Shown: positions 42,801 through 47,172, counted from the stretch's first letter. The stretch is DNA of 64,000 nt from Kangiella geojedonensis (GCF_000981765.1 NZ_CP010975.1:806001-870000), one strand, 5' to 3'. Translations and numbers: made by a program. Notes: generated from the sequence alone by a model not told the origin.

Positions 42801-43360
42801 ACAACAGCATTGAAATTAAAGAGAAGTATCGTCCAGCTTTAGACGATATTGCTAACAAAATTAACCAATCTAAAGGTGCGACTTTAACCATTAACGGTTA
42901 TGGCGGTGGTATTCCTATCGCCCTAGACCGCGCTACCGCCTTGCGAGAAGCTATTCTCGGAAAGGTCAAAGCGGACATCGCCTCTAACGTTAAAGTGACC
43001 ATTAATACACATGCCGCTGAAATTGTTGATGGACGAGACTTTATTACCATTGGTGACAAGATTGAAATAGGTCAACTGTTCTTTGGAACTGATAAGTCAA
43101 CAATAGAAGACGACCAGAAACCTGTACTAGAGGCTATGGCTAATTATTTAAATGAGAAGGGTGGCGGTGCTATCTGGGTGTCGGGATATGCCGATATCCG
43201 AGGTAGTTCGGAATATAACTACCGCCTAGGTTTGAAGCGTGCAGATGCTGTGTACAGCGCACTGAAGAAGTACTTAGGTAAAGAGTTGATTAAAAACGTA
43301 AGAATTGAGGTGGCTCCAGGCCAGTATGAAGCTTCAACAGGAGGTGCTAGCCATGAGTAA
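18893..43360 (+). CDS. Giant 8155-residue exported repeat protein with C-terminal OmpA-like domains
   Basis: A single open frame of 24.5 kb. Residues 1-39 are a long signal peptide (cleavage near VMA-VD). Residues 40-220 are a DUF11/DUF7933-like beta domain (KSFAPNPIDF). About 222-4482 hold 38 Calx-beta modules, each ending in an (I)xDND-type linker; these acidic linkers are typical calcium sites. Residues 4483-6457 are 19 cadherin-like repeats of 104 residues, and 6458-7573 are 12 Ig-like repeats of 93 residues. A DUF11 domain (about 7574-7703), a DRDGDGWQD calcium-loop segment and a carboxypeptidase-regulatory-like region (GVPGVRIATVEGL) follow. Two OmpA-like domains end the protein (about 7960-8050 and 8060-8145). 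The second keeps the peptidoglycan-binding Asp (GYADIRG) and Arg (KRADAV); the first lacks the Asp. I infer a calcium-stiffened fibre or adhesin held at the cell wall. No RTX repeat, type I signal, autotransporter barrel or LPxTG was seen. Confidence 0.9.
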   Translation: MKVIGKSTIFSKAVNRSINSIASVILAASALLISNNVMAVDYPSTIDNTVNVTLPAGVIDNNTANNTNGGCTVADPTVAACATDSNALNVVTPEPTKSFAPNPIDFNGVSTLTITLTNTNDFDAILQADFVDNLPAGVVLATPVNAAETCGGSGTLTATDGGSSITLGSGATIPANSNCTITADVTSNSVGTHTNQLPAGALDTGMGSSTAASADLVVNSPAEIAIGDVSQVETDAGTTTFTFTVSISNAVTTTEDITFDYFTTDGTAQAGSDYVQVTDGSVTGTIPAGDTSTTITVTVNGDTVVEPDEGFTVTLSNISPNATDSDGVADATIENDDTASVSVADVTVNEGAGTVTIDVTLTGDTASGFDVDFATADGTATAGALSDYLANSGTLSFAGTDGEVQSITVTINDDIAIEGNETFDVNLSNITGGLATINDGTGVVTIQDNDSVVLVEFDAAADSADEAITEHPRLRILGVLPTDTDINVNVTGGTAVGSGTDFTNVVTVTIPAGTYDGGAGTSVPINLTVVDDNILEADETINFELSSVNPRLILGDADLDSNTQATNTYTIQDNDPLTVTVAANDATAAEPTDNGQFTVSLSNPNSVDTTVTYTIAGTATPTDDYTPLTGTVTIPAGDTSATIDVTVADDTIIEGDETVVITLDTTTDGTIDAGNDEATVTIADNDNLVVSITANDATAAEPADNGQFTVSLNSISSTDTTITYLVTGTATPTDDYTPLTGTVVVPAGDTSATIDVLVVNDAVVEDDETVIVTLDTTSTGTIDAGNDEATVTIADDDTASIDINSVTVNEADGTATFNVTLTGEVQDGFSVDFASNDATAEAGSDYTATSGTLSFAGTAGEVETITVTIADDSLLEATETFEMNLSNISNADVAINTAQGIGTINDNDAASIAIDDVTVDEADGNAVFTVTLTGNVQGGFTVDADTADDTALAGSDYTSTSDTLTFVGNNGETQTFTVPITDDGLAEATETLFANLSNISNGLVTIADAQGVGSITDNDNASLAINDISVNEGDGTATFTVTLTGDVQGGVSVDYATADDSALAGSDYTSSTGTLSFTGNDGETQTFTVPITDDGLVEATETFFANLSNVSNAVVTLSDAQGVGTINDNDNASLAIDDVTVNEADGTATFTVTLTGDVQDGVSVDFATADDSAEAASDYTATSGTLNFTGNDAETQTVTVTIADDAVAEASETYFVDLSNVSNAGVTLSDAQGLGTINDNDTASLSINNVTVDEDAGTATYTVTLDNAVQGGSVVNYSFTDGTATGGVDYDNTPGSVTFAGTAGETQTFTVSIINDGVYEGDETFTVNLDAVNPVINDNDSATTIIDDEVLEVSVTASVANASEPGTDGEFTVSLNTPSASDVTVNLSYTGTAADPADYSLTGAAGTTTVVIPAGDTSVTVDVVVNDDAIVEPTETVIATIDSVSEGTIVNATDTVEIADNDAAAVTVDDVSADEGAGTVTFTITLNNEVAGGTNVDYSFTDGTATGGGTDYDSTGGTVTFAGTAGETQTFTVAYTDDNVTEADETFTVSLSADNPSVTDTDTATGTIEDNDVLTVNMSATVAAASEPSTDGEFTITLSNPSDTDTTVFIDYAGTATDPDDYSLVGADGTTSVVIPAGSTTATVTVDVADDALVEGSETVEATITAVSNGNIGTATDTVTIADNDSRVTVEDVSVNETDGTATFTITLEEAVAGGTDVNYSFTDGTATGGGTDYDSTGGTVTFAGTAGETQTFSVAITNDAIVEGDETFTVNLDAVNPNVIDTDTATGTIVDDDALTVSVVATTPTAQEPATDGQFTVSLSTTSATDTTVTIAYSGTATDGSDYNLVGADGTTTVVIPAGSTDAIVTVDVLDDNIVEGDETVIATITATDNGTISGATDTVTIESEDTASVTVEDVTVAEDGGPATFRITLNGEVDGGTDVTYSFTDGSATGGGTDYDSTGNTVSFVGNDGEFIDINVPIADDAIVEFDETFTVNLSASNALVDATDVATGTITDDDTPLVTSIAATVPNASEPATNGEFTVTLSAESSTDTVITIDYTGTAADPSDYSLTGASGTTTVTIPAGATSATVAVNVADDNVVEPSETVIATITTVSNGNIGTASDTVTIADDDNASVTVEDVSVNEGAGTATFTITLDNAVAGGTDVNYSFTDGTATGGGTDYDNTAGTVTFAGTAGETQTFTVNITDDGLVEGDETFTVSLDAVNPQVTDTDTAIGTITDNDNLQVSVIASVATASEPATDGEFTVSLSAPSATDTTVTLSYAGTAADPADYSLTGADGTTTVVIAAGDTTATILVDVADDTIVEPSETVVATIDSVSNGTIDNATDTVTINDNDSATVTVNDVTVDEAGVNASFTVTLNGDVVGGVSFDYTTNNGTAAAGSDYTATSGTETFAGTDGETITINVPITDDAVVEDDETFTLDLSNLTNPSVTFADDQGLGTITDNDNATVAINDVTVNEAAGTADFTVTLTGDVQDGVSFDYTTNDGTATVGDGDYTAASGTETFTGTDGETITISVPITDDAIVEGDETFTVDLSNLNNGSVTFSDGQGLGTITDNDNATVAIDDVTIAEDGVNATFTVTLTGEVQDGFTLDYITNDGTAAAPGDYTTSTGTLTFTGTPGETQTIVVPIINDDTVEADETFTVDLSALSNGSVTFSDDQGVGTITDNDAATVSVNDVIVNEADGTADFTVTLTGDVQGGVSFNYTTTDGTATAGSDYTATSGTETFAGTDGETITISVPITNDVLVEGDENFTLDLSNLTTTGVTFSDDQGLGTINDNDAASVTVEDVTVAESAGTATFTVTLNGAVAGGTDVNYSFTDGTATGGNTDYDSTGGTVTFAGTDGETQTFTVAINDDAIVEGSETFTVNLDAVNPLVTDTDTATGTITDNDALEVSIAATVAAASEPATDGEFTVTLSNTSATDTTVTINYAGTATDSSDYNLTGAAGTTSVVIPAGSISATVAVEVIDDAITEGSETVEATITAVSNGTIGTATDTVTIADDDAASVTVEDVTITEAAGTATFTITLNGEVAGGTDVNYSFTDGTATGGNTDYDSTGGTVTFAGTDGETQTFTVAINDDAIVEGSETFTVNLDAVNPLVTDTDTATGTITDNDAATVSVNDVIVNEADGTADFTVTLTGDVQGGVSFNYTTTNGTATAGSDYTVTSGTETFAGTDGETITISVPITNDVLVEGDENFTLDLSNLTTTGVTFSDDQGLGTINDNDAASVTVEDVTVAEGAGTATFTVTLNGAVAGGTDVNYSFTDGTATGGNTDYDSTGGTVTFAGTDGETQTFTVAINDDAIVEGSETFTVNLDAVNPLVTDTDTATGTITDNDAASVTVEDVTVDEGAGTATFTVTLNGAVAGGTDVNYSFTDGTATGGNTDYDSTGGTVTFAGTDGETQTFTVAINDDAIVEGSETFTVNLDAVNALVTDTDTATGTITDNDAATVSVNDVTVNEADGTASFTVTLTGDVAGGVSFDYTTTNGTATAGSDYTATSGTETFAGTDGETITISVSISEDTLVEGDENFTLDLSNLTTTGVTFSDDQGLGTINDNDTAEVTVDDVTVNEGAGTATFTITLNNDVVGGTDVNYSFVDGTATGGDDYDSTAGSVTFVGNAGETQTFDVTINEDTIVEGSEDYTVNIDAVNPLVTDTDTGLGTITDNDALEVSVVATTATASEPNSNGQFTVSLNTTSSTDTTVNIGYTGTATDGSDYNLSGASGTTTVVIPAGATTATVAVNVIDDFITEGDETVIATISAVSNGTIATATDTVTINDNDAASVTVEDVTVDEGAGTATFTITLDSEVAGGTDVNYSFTDGTATGGNTDYDSTGGTVTFAGTANETQTFTVAINDDAIVEGSETFTVNLDAVNPLVTDTDTATGTITDNDALEVSIAATVAAASEPATDGEFTVTLSNTSATDTTVTINYAGTATDSSDYNLTGAAGTTSVVIPAGSVSATVAVEVIDDAITEGSETVEATITAVSNGTIGTATDTVTIADDDAASVSVADVSVDEDAGTATINVTLTGSTAAGFSVDFATADGTAQAGALQDYIANSGTLNFAGNDGEVQSITVTINDDFDIEGDENFNVNLSNITGGQATINDGAAVVTIQDNDSVVLIEFDSAADSADESTTDAPRLVILGFLPNDTTVNVNVTGGTATGGGTDYTNVVSVTIPSGSYDGSAATSVPINLTVVEDNILEADENISFELSSANPRLVLGDADLDTNTQSTNTYTIQDNDTITVSVTANDATAAEPADNGQFTINLSSPNSVDTTVTYNIAGTATATDDYTALTGTVTIPAGDTSATIDVTVADDTIVENDETVIVTLATTTDGTIDGANNQATVTISDDDSLEVSIVASTPSASEPATDGVFTISLNTTSSTDTTISVDYAGTATDSSDYNLTGASGTTTVVIPAGDTTAQVTVDVIDDALVEGDETVEATITAVSNGTIVTATDTVTISDDDRNLDIAPINETTPENTAHTTAPADLSPGDTPVGTVTYTISGGADQALFTIDANTGELTLGAQDFEAPADADTDNVYEVQITATDSAGNTADELATVTVTDVNETANLDIAPINETTPENTPHTTAPADLSPGDAPIGTVTYTISGGADQALFTIDANSGELTLGAQDFEAPADADTDNVYEVQITATDSDGNTAAELATVTVTDVNETANLDIAPINETTPENTAHTTAPADLSPGDAPIGTVTYTISGGADQALFTIDANTGELTLGAQDFEAPADADTDNVYEVQITATDSDGNTAAELATVTVTDVNETANLDIAPINETTPENTAHTTAPADLSPGDAPIGTVTYTISGGADQALFTIDANTGELTLGAQDFEAPADADTDNVYEVQITATDSDGNTAAELATVTVTDVNETANLDIAPINETTPENTAHTTAPADLSPGDAPIGTVTYTISGGADQALFTIDANTGELTLGAQDFEAPADADTDNVYEVQITATDSDGNTAAELATVTVTDVNETANLDIAPINETTPENTAHTTAPADLSPGDAPIGTVTYTISGGADQALFTIDANTGELTLGAQDFEAPADADTDNVYEVQITATDSDGNTAAELATVTVTDVNETANLDIAPINETTPENTAHTTAPADLSPGDAPIGTVTYTISGGADQALFTIDANTGELTLGAQDFEAPADADTDNVYEVQITATDSDGNTAAELATVTVTDVNETANLDIAPINETTPENTAHTTAPADLSPGDAPIGTVTYTISGGADQALFTIDANTGELTLGAQDFEAPADADTDNVYEVQITATDSDGNTAAELATVTVTDVNETANLDIAPINETTPENTAHTTAPADLSPGDAPIGTVTYTISGGADQALFTIDANTGELTLGAQDFEAPADADTDNVYEVQITATDSDGNTAAELATVTVTDVNETANLDIAPINETTPENTAHTTAPADLSPGDAPIGTVTYTISGGADQALFTIDANTGELTLGAQDFEAPADADTDNVYEVQITATDSDGNTAAELATVTVTDVNETANLDIAPINETTPENTAHTTAPADLSPGDAPIGTVTYTISGGADQALFTIDANTGELTLGAQDFEAPADADTDNVYEVQITATDSDGNTAAELATVTVTDVNETANLDIAPINETTPENTAHTTAPADLSPGDAPIGTVTYTISGGADQALFTIDANTGELTLGAQDFEAPADADTDNVYEVQITATDSDGNTAAELATVTVTDVNETANLDIAPINETTPENTAHTTAPADLSPGDAPIGTVTYTISGGADQALFTIDANTGELTLGAQDFEAPADADTDNVYEVQITATDSDGNTAAELATVTVTDVNETANLDIAPINEMTPENTAHTTAPADLSPGDAPIGTVTYTISGGADQALFTIDANTGELTLGAQDFEAPADADTDNVYEVQITATDSDGNTAAELATVTVTDVNETANLDIAPINETTPENTAHTTAPADLSPGDAPIGTVTYTISGGADQALFTIDANTGELTLGAQDFEAPADADTDNVYEVQITATDSDGNTAAELATVTVTDVNETANLDIAPINETTPENTAHTTAPADLSPGDAPIGTVTYTISGGADQALFTIDANTGELTLGAQDFEAPADADTDNVYEVQITATDSDGNTAAELATVTVTDVNETANLDIAPINETTPENTAHTTAPADLSPGDAPIGTVTYTISGGADQALFTIDANTGELTLGAQDFEAPADADTDNVYEVQITATDSDGNTAAELATVTVTDVNETANLDIAPINETTPENTAHTTAPADLSPGDAPIGTVTYTISGGADQALFTIDANTGELTLGAQDFEAPADADTDNVYEVQITATDSDGNTAAELATVTVTDVNETANLDIAPINETTPENTAHTTAPADLSPGDAPIGTVTYTISGGADQALFTIDANTGELTLGAQDFEAPADADTDNVYEVQITATDSDGNTAAELATVTVENLTESTPTVDAQTTNDDTPVITGTADSADDLTVTVNGVTYTEGDGNLVDNGDGTWTLTIPAGNEIPDGTYDVVATVTDGTNTASDATTDELVVDSAITTPTVDTQTTNDDTPVITGTADSADDLTVTVNGVTYTEGDGNLVDNGDGTWTLTIPAGNEIPDGTYDVVATVTDGTNTASDATTDELVVDSAITTPTVDAQTTNDDTPVITGTADSADDLTVTVNGVTYTEGDGNLVDNGDGTWTLTIPAGNEIPDGTYDVVATVTDGTNTASDATTDELVVDSAITTPTVDTQTTNDDTPVITGTADSADDLTVTVNGVTYTEGDGNLVDNGDGTWTLTIPAGNEIPDGTYDVVATVTDGTNTASDATTDELVVDSAITTPTVDAQTTNDDTPVITGTADSADDLTVTVNGVTYTEGDGNLVDNGDGTWTLTIPAGNEIPDGTYDVVATVTDGTNTASDATTDELVVDSAITTPTVDAQTTNDDTPVITGTADSADDLTVTVNGVTYTEGDGNLVDNGDGTWTLTIPAGNEIPDGTYDVVATVTDGTNTASDATTDELVVDSAITTPTVDAQTTNDDTPVITGTADSADDLTVTVNGVTYTEGDGNLVDNGDGTWTLTIPDADALTDGTYDVTATVTDGTNTASDATTDELVVDSAITTPTVDTQTTNDDTPVITGTADSADDLTVTVNGVTYTEGDGNLVDNGDGTWTLTIPDADALTDGTYDVTATVTDGTNTASDGTADELVIDTQITTPTVDTQTTNDDTPVITGTADSADDLTVTVNGVTYTEGDGNLVDNGDGTWTLTIPDADALTDGTYDVTATVTDGTNTASDATTDELVVDSAITTPTVDTQTTNDDTPVITGTADSADDLTVTVNGVTYTEGDGNLVDNGDGTWTLTIPDADALTDGTYDVTATVTDGTNTASDGTADELVIDTQITTPTVDTQTTNDDTPVITGTADSADDLTVTVNGVTYTEGDGNLVDNGDGTWTLTIPDADALTDGTYDVTATVTDGTNTASDGTADELVIDTQITTPTVDTQTTNDDTPVITGTADSADDLTVTVNGVTYTEGDGNLVDNGDGTWTLTIPDADALTEGTYDVTASVNDDAGNTADDATTGELVIESADKPQLRLVKTVSTDQVQLGDFVSYTITVENVGTVDVTDVQVIDTPPLGFGYVDNSGEITDVNAGNDVITPYKPLQFEGIDVGEGETATIKYLMRVGPSAVGAEHVNSVTAYFNGDKISNTATVSVFMTSDPDFEQATIMGKVFNDRDGDGWQDDATATGISVSGGIDESTYIADSTTVDRGNGPQPEADASAPINHGIELGTLRGRNSVMDPASNHTMVISQLMSEPRFTDDFVLTTDEGTKVMMDAEGNTRVEHSGEVADDLSAQNIRVERHITRVGESYRVDFVISNYGIYERGVPGVRIATVEGLIVETDAYGRFHLNALDVENYARGRNFIMKVDPATLPSGSVFTTENPRVQRLTQGMSTRFDFGIKLPEPKEPELDQSNALEIELGTVLFDDNSIEIKEKYRPALDDIANKINQSKGATLTINGYGGGIPIALDRATALREAILGKVKADIASNVKVTINTHAAEIVDGRDFITIGDKIEIGQLFFGTDKSTIEDDQKPVLEAMANYLNEKGGGAIWVSGYADIRGSSEYNYRLGLKRADAVYSALKKYLGKELIKNVRIEVAPGQYEASTGGASHE
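19556..32338 (+). repeat. 38 tandem Calx-beta modules with internal segment duplications
   Basis: Counting the DND/DDD-type linkers gives 38 modules averaging about 112 residues. Most are diverged, but some blocks are almost identical in DNA. Examples are modules 23-24 (from about 26.95 kb) against 27-28 (from about 28.29 kb), and modules 24-25 (27.3-27.96 kb) against 33-34 (30.29-30.96 kb). Modules 2-4 at the start and 35-37 near the end are the same distinctive triplet (VSVADV; VLVEF/VLIEF; TVxAND types). Confidence 0.88.
32339..38263 (+). repeat. 19 tandem 312-bp repeats (cadherin-like, 104 residues each)
   Basis: Units start every 312 bases from 32339 (NLDIAPINET...) to the last at 37955. 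Units 3-19 have the same protein sequence except one Thr-to-Met change in unit 14 and a diverged end in unit 19 (from about 38244). Units 1 and 2 carry a few substitutions. Synonymous differences vary between units. Each unit has the FTIDANTGELTLGAQDFE and VTVTDVNE features of cadherin-like domains. Confidence 0.95.
38264..41611 (+). repeat. 12 tandem 279-bp repeats (Ig-like, 93 residues each)
   Basis: Units start every 279 bases from 38264 to 41333. Units 1-6 carry IPAGNEIPDGTYDVV and units 7-12 IPDADALTDGTYDVT at the same place. Unit ends alternate between an SAIT and a TQIT version in units 7-11, and unit 12 diverges after its middle. The pattern NGVTYTEGDGNLVDNG plus DGTWTLTIP is typical of bacterial Ig-like repeats in large surface adhesins. 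Confidence 0.95.
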
Positions 43361-46300
43361 ACTAATGCTAAAAAATATGGCTCAGCCGCTATTCAGTTTT
43401 GGTTTAGGAGCAATCTTATTCAGTCTAACGCCTGAAGCGTTCAGCGCTGAGCCTAATAAAACGGCCAAAGAGTACACATGTGAAAACTCCGAATGTAAAA
43501 CTGAAGAAGGTTTGATTTTCAGAGTTAAGAGTAAAGGTGAGTCGACTGCGACAGCGGTTAGAGAATCCGAAATGGATAAAGACCGCCGTGTTGATGTTGA
43601 TTATCGCGGAATATACACCTACGACGAAGCTGGCTTTAGACCTGATCAAAAGCGCGCAGATGTTGCCGGAAGAATGTTAGTCCAACTTCCAAACGGCGGC
43701 ATCATGTGGGCAACGGAAGACCCAGCCCTAACACCTCCATCGTTAGGCGTGAGTGGCGCTTCAGTCGTTGCTTTTGAAGATGGCAAGGTTGTAGAGCCAG
43801 TTAACTTCAGTTATTACTCAAATTATGCTGCCTTCATTGACCGATTAGAGCTTACGGTTTTTGATGCGAACGATACCGATTTAGTGACGCCACTAGCGAC
43901 TGAGTCGTTAGAAGTCACTAATAATGGTCGTTACGCATGGGACGGCGAGTTAACGTTGGATCGTCCACTGGTTCAAGGTGATAGATTGATCTACGTCCTT
44001 CGCGCTTATGATAAAGAAGGGCGCATGGATGAAACTGCGGCTAAAGGTTTATTGCTGGTTTCTCCAGAAGAAAAGAAAAACAATATTGCGCAGTTTGCGG
44101 ACCAAGTTCGCCGTGGCGAATCAGAAGAAGAGATTTCAGACCAGCAAATTACTAACCAACTGATTGAAAGCGAAACCTTTGGTCAGAATAACCTGCGCCA
44201 GCAGAATATCCCAATCTACGGTTCTCGTGTAAGAATCTTTGGTCAGGATATTCCTGAGAATCAGCCGTTAACGATTAATGGCGATATTATCCCTGTGGAT
44301 TTAGAGCGTCGTTTCGTCGCCGAGTACTTACTACCGGTAGGTCAGCATGACTTTAATGTGGTTATCGGGAATGAAGAAGACGAGCAAATCGTTAATGAAA
44401 TGACGGTTAATGTGACTGGTGAGCATATGTTCATGGTCGCGTTGGCCGACTTAACAGCTTCTAAGAATTCAGTTTCCGACAGTATTCAAGCGGTAGACGA
44501 AGGCGATAAGTTCGAAGATGACTTCCTGATGGAAGGACGTCTAGCATTTTACTTAAAAGGTAAAATCAAAGGTAAGTACCTAATTACAGCTCAAGCAGAT
44601 ACCCAAGAGCGCGAGCTAGACGAAATGTTTGATGGTTTCTTAGATAAAGATCCGCAGGACATTTTCCGTCGTCTTGACCCCGACCGTTATTACCCCGTCT
44701 ATGGTGACGACTCTACGACTTATCGTGACGTCGATACTCAAGGCCGCTTCTACGTTCGTGTCGATTGGGACAAAAGCCAAGCGCTATGGGGTAACTTTAA
44801 TACGGGGATTACCGGTAACGAATTTGCCCAGTATTCGCGCTCGCTTTATGGTGCAGCGATTAACTGGCGCTCGCTTGATACGACCGAGCTAGGCGAAGCG
44901 AAAACACAAGTGAAAGCCTTTGCTTCTGAAGCTCAGACGGCACTAGGCCATGTTGAGTTCTTAGGTACTGGCGGTAGTTTGTACTACTTAAAGCATACGG
45001 ACATTCTGCCGGGTTCAGACAAGATCACGTTAGAAGTGCGCGATAGTACAACGGGTCGCGTGGAAACGCGTGTTGACCTAAAGCGTGGCGCCGATTATGA
45101 AATCGATGAGCTGCAAGGCCGTATTATTTTAACCACGCCTTTATCACAAATTTCACGCCGTAATTTAGACACGATTATACGTGATCAGCCTTTAGATGGT
45201 TTTGATAACGTCCTATTAGTGGATTATGAATACCGTCCTTCAGGCTTTGAGCCAGATAGCACCACATTAGGTGGTCGAGCAAAAGTTTGGCTGGGCGAGC
45301 ATGTGGCTGTCGGCGGTACTTTTGTTGATGAAAACCGCTCTGGTGATGATTACCAGTTAGCGGGTGTAGACGTCACTCTACAAGCTGGCCGCGGTACTTA
45401 CCTTAAAGTTGAGTCGGCTGATTCAGAAGCGAATCAGGCTGCAACCTTCTTCTCAGACAACGGCGGTTTCACCTTTGATGAAATCGTGCCCGATCCGACT
45501 GAAGAAGTGACGGATAAGAATGGCGGTGCTTACTCCATTGAAGCGCGAGCTAACTTCAAAGAGTTAGGCTGGTCTGAGCATGAATGGAAAGCCGGGGCAT
45601 GGCATCGTGAGACTGATGCAGGCTTCTCGGTTGCTCGTCGTACTCTGAACGAAGAAACCACTGAAACGGGTGCTGAGGTTAACGGTTACTTTACAGATAC
45701 AGTATCAATGACCACTCGCGCTAGTAACTATGAGCGTGGCGCTGATAACAGCTTGCGTCAGGTTCAAGTCGGCGTGAATTATCAAATCACACCAAAGATT
45801 GATATCACCACAGAGCTTCGTCAGCTGGAAGAAACGATTCTGGGCGTTGAGACCTCGGCAACCTTGGCCGCGCTTCAATACAATCACCGTATTGGCGAAA
45901 CGTGGGATCTTTACGGTATCGGCCAGTTTACGCTAGAAAACGATGGTGGCGAATACGATAACAATGATTTATTCACTGTGGGTACGCGTTACTTATTCGG
46001 CGAACGTTCTTCGATTGGCGCTGAATATACCAGTGGCCATCGTGGTGATGCAGCCAGCTTAACTGCTGAATACCAAATCAATAACGAACATCAAGTCTAT
46101 GGTCGTTATACGTATTCAACGGATACCACACAAAACGTATTCGGTTCGCAGATTAACGATGGAATCGTATTAGGTCAGAAACTTCGCCTATCGAACCAAG
46201 TCACCATCTATAACGAAAGCCAGCACTTTAAAGCGCCACAAGAATCAGGCATCGTGCATACGTTCGGTATGGACTACTATCCATCGCAAGGCTGGACCAT

Positions 46301-47069
46301 TGGTTTCAACTTGCAAGATGGTAACCTGGATGCGCTTTCTGGCCCAGTAGACCGCCAAGCAGCGACCATTAGCGGTGGCTATCGCTCGAAAGACGCGGAC
46401 TGGAGTTCGAAAATCGAATACCGCGAAGATAGCGGGGCAGAAGAGCGTGAGCAGTGGTTAACCACCAACCGCTTAACTTATCGCTTAACCGAAGACTGGC
46501 GTTTAGCCGCGCGTATTAACTACGCCGATACAGAAGACCTTATCGACCCTGAGCAAAACGCCAAGTTCGTTGAAGGTAATTTAGGCTTCGCATACCGTCC
46601 AATCGACAACACCCGCTGGGCATTGTTAGGTAAATATACTTACTTATATGACCTAAGAACGCTGGCGCAAGTCACTACAGGCGCGGACCAAAAGTCAGAT
46701 ATCTACTCATTCGAAGGTATCTACAGCTTTAACCCACGCTGGAAAGTGGCTGCAAAGGTCGCACACCGTCGTGGCCAAGTCCGTGAAAACCGTGGCTCAG
46801 GTGCTTGGTTCAAAAGTACTGCGAACCTATACGCAGCCCAAACTCGTTATCACTTAATTAGCGAGTGGGATGCGTTACTTGAGTACCGTTGGTTAGAACT
46901 TGAAGAAAGCCAAGACGAACGCGAAGGTTGGTTAGCCGGTGCGGACTACCACATCAGCAACAACTTCAAAATCGGTGTTGGCTACAACTTCACCGAATTC
47001 AGCGACAACTTAGCCAACCTAGACTTCAACTACGAAGGCTGGTTTATCAACTTCGTGGGTAAATATTAA
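43353..47069 (+). CDS. Large outer-membrane beta-barrel protein, partner of the giant protein
   Basis: 1238 residues from the ATG at 43353, which lies in the last 8 bases of the giant gene (ATGAGTAA) behind AGGAGGT with 7-base spacing; the frame is open further upstream but without such a site. Residues 1-31 are a signal peptide (cleavage near FSA-EP). Residues about 32-420 are periplasmic-type beta domains. From about 440 to the end there are alternating amphipathic strands and short turns, ending in Phe-Val-Gly-Lys-Tyr with a terminal aromatic residue, as expected of a barrel inserted by the Bam machinery. The GTGGSLYYLKHTDILPGS and YEIDELQGRIIL segments recall barrel proteins that I remember beside, or fused to, DUF11/OmpA giants. 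I infer that it exports, anchors or caps the giant protein. The exact family is not identified. Confidence 0.78.
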   Translation: MSKLMLKNMAQPLFSFGLGAILFSLTPEAFSAEPNKTAKEYTCENSECKTEEGLIFRVKSKGESTATAVRESEMDKDRRVDVDYRGIYTYDEAGFRPDQKRADVAGRMLVQLPNGGIMWATEDPALTPPSLGVSGASVVAFEDGKVVEPVNFSYYSNYAAFIDRLELTVFDANDTDLVTPLATESLEVTNNGRYAWDGELTLDRPLVQGDRLIYVLRAYDKEGRMDETAAKGLLLVSPEEKKNNIAQFADQVRRGESEEEISDQQITNQLIESETFGQNNLRQQNIPIYGSRVRIFGQDIPENQPLTINGDIIPVDLERRFVAEYLLPVGQHDFNVVIGNEEDEQIVNEMTVNVTGEHMFMVALADLTASKNSVSDSIQAVDEGDKFEDDFLMEGRLAFYLKGKIKGKYLITAQADTQERELDEMFDGFLDKDPQDIFRRLDPDRYYPVYGDDSTTYRDVDTQGRFYVRVDWDKSQALWGNFNTGITGNEFAQYSRSLYGAAINWRSLDTTELGEAKTQVKAFASEAQTALGHVEFLGTGGSLYYLKHTDILPGSDKITLEVRDSTTGRVETRVDLKRGADYEIDELQGRIILTTPLSQISRRNLDTIIRDQPLDGFDNVLLVDYEYRPSGFEPDSTTLGGRAKVWLGEHVAVGGTFVDENRSGDDYQLAGVDVTLQAGRGTYLKVESADSEANQAATFFSDNGGFTFDEIVPDPTEEVTDKNGGAYSIEARANFKELGWSEHEWKAGAWHRETDAGFSVARRTLNEETTETGAEVNGYFTDTVSMTTRASNYERGADNSLRQVQVGVNYQITPKIDITTELRQLEETILGVETSATLAALQYNHRIGETWDLYGIGQFTLENDGGEYDNNDLFTVGTRYLFGERSSIGAEYTSGHRGDAASLTAEYQINNEHQVYGRYTYSTDTTQNVFGSQINDGIVLGQKLRLSNQVTIYNESQHFKAPQESGIVHTFGMDYYPSQGWTIGFNLQDGNLDALSGPVDRQAATISGGYRSKDADWSSKIEYREDSGAEEREQWLTTNRLTYRLTEDWRLAARINYADTEDLIDPEQNAKFVEGNLGFAYRPIDNTRWALLGKYTYLYDLRTLAQVTTGADQKSDIYSFEGIYSFNPRWKVAAKVAHRRGQVRENRGSGAWFKSTANLYAAQTRYHLISEWDALLEYRWLELEESQDEREGWLAGADYHISNNFKIGVGYNFTEFSDNLANLDFNYEGWFINFVGKY

Positions 47070-47092
47070 ACAAACTGTACAAAACTTAGGTC

Positions 47093-47133
47093 GAAGCCCA
47101 AAAAAAGTGACACTTTTTTGAATAAAGGGCTTC
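47093..47133. terminator. Terminator after the giant-protein operon
   Basis: AAAAAAGT (47101-47108) and ACTTTTTT (47112-47119) make an 8-bp stem with a 3-base loop. An outer pair, GAAGCCC (47093-47099) and GGGCTTC (47127-47133), encloses it. It lies 24 bases after the barrel gene and before tRNA-Ser. Confidence 0.6.
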
Positions 47134-47172
47134 CATCTAACCCATTGTTACGGTATTATTTCGCGCAAATCA

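Noticed and set aside
18986-42891. Many antisense open frames of 60-200 codons inside the giant gene
   Set aside because: They recur with the repeats, are Val/Ser/Thr-rich mirror translations of the sense repeats and have no ribosome-binding sites or known domains.
43305-43352. Earlier start for the barrel gene (16 extra residues)
   Set aside because: The ATG at 43353 has an AGGAGGT site at ideal spacing and is followed at once by a signal peptide; the extension has neither.
18893-43360. RTX adhesin or type I secretion substrate
   Set aside because: No glycine-rich nonapeptide repeats or C-terminal type I signal; the C-terminus is OmpA-like, and no ABC transporter or TolC genes are adjacent.
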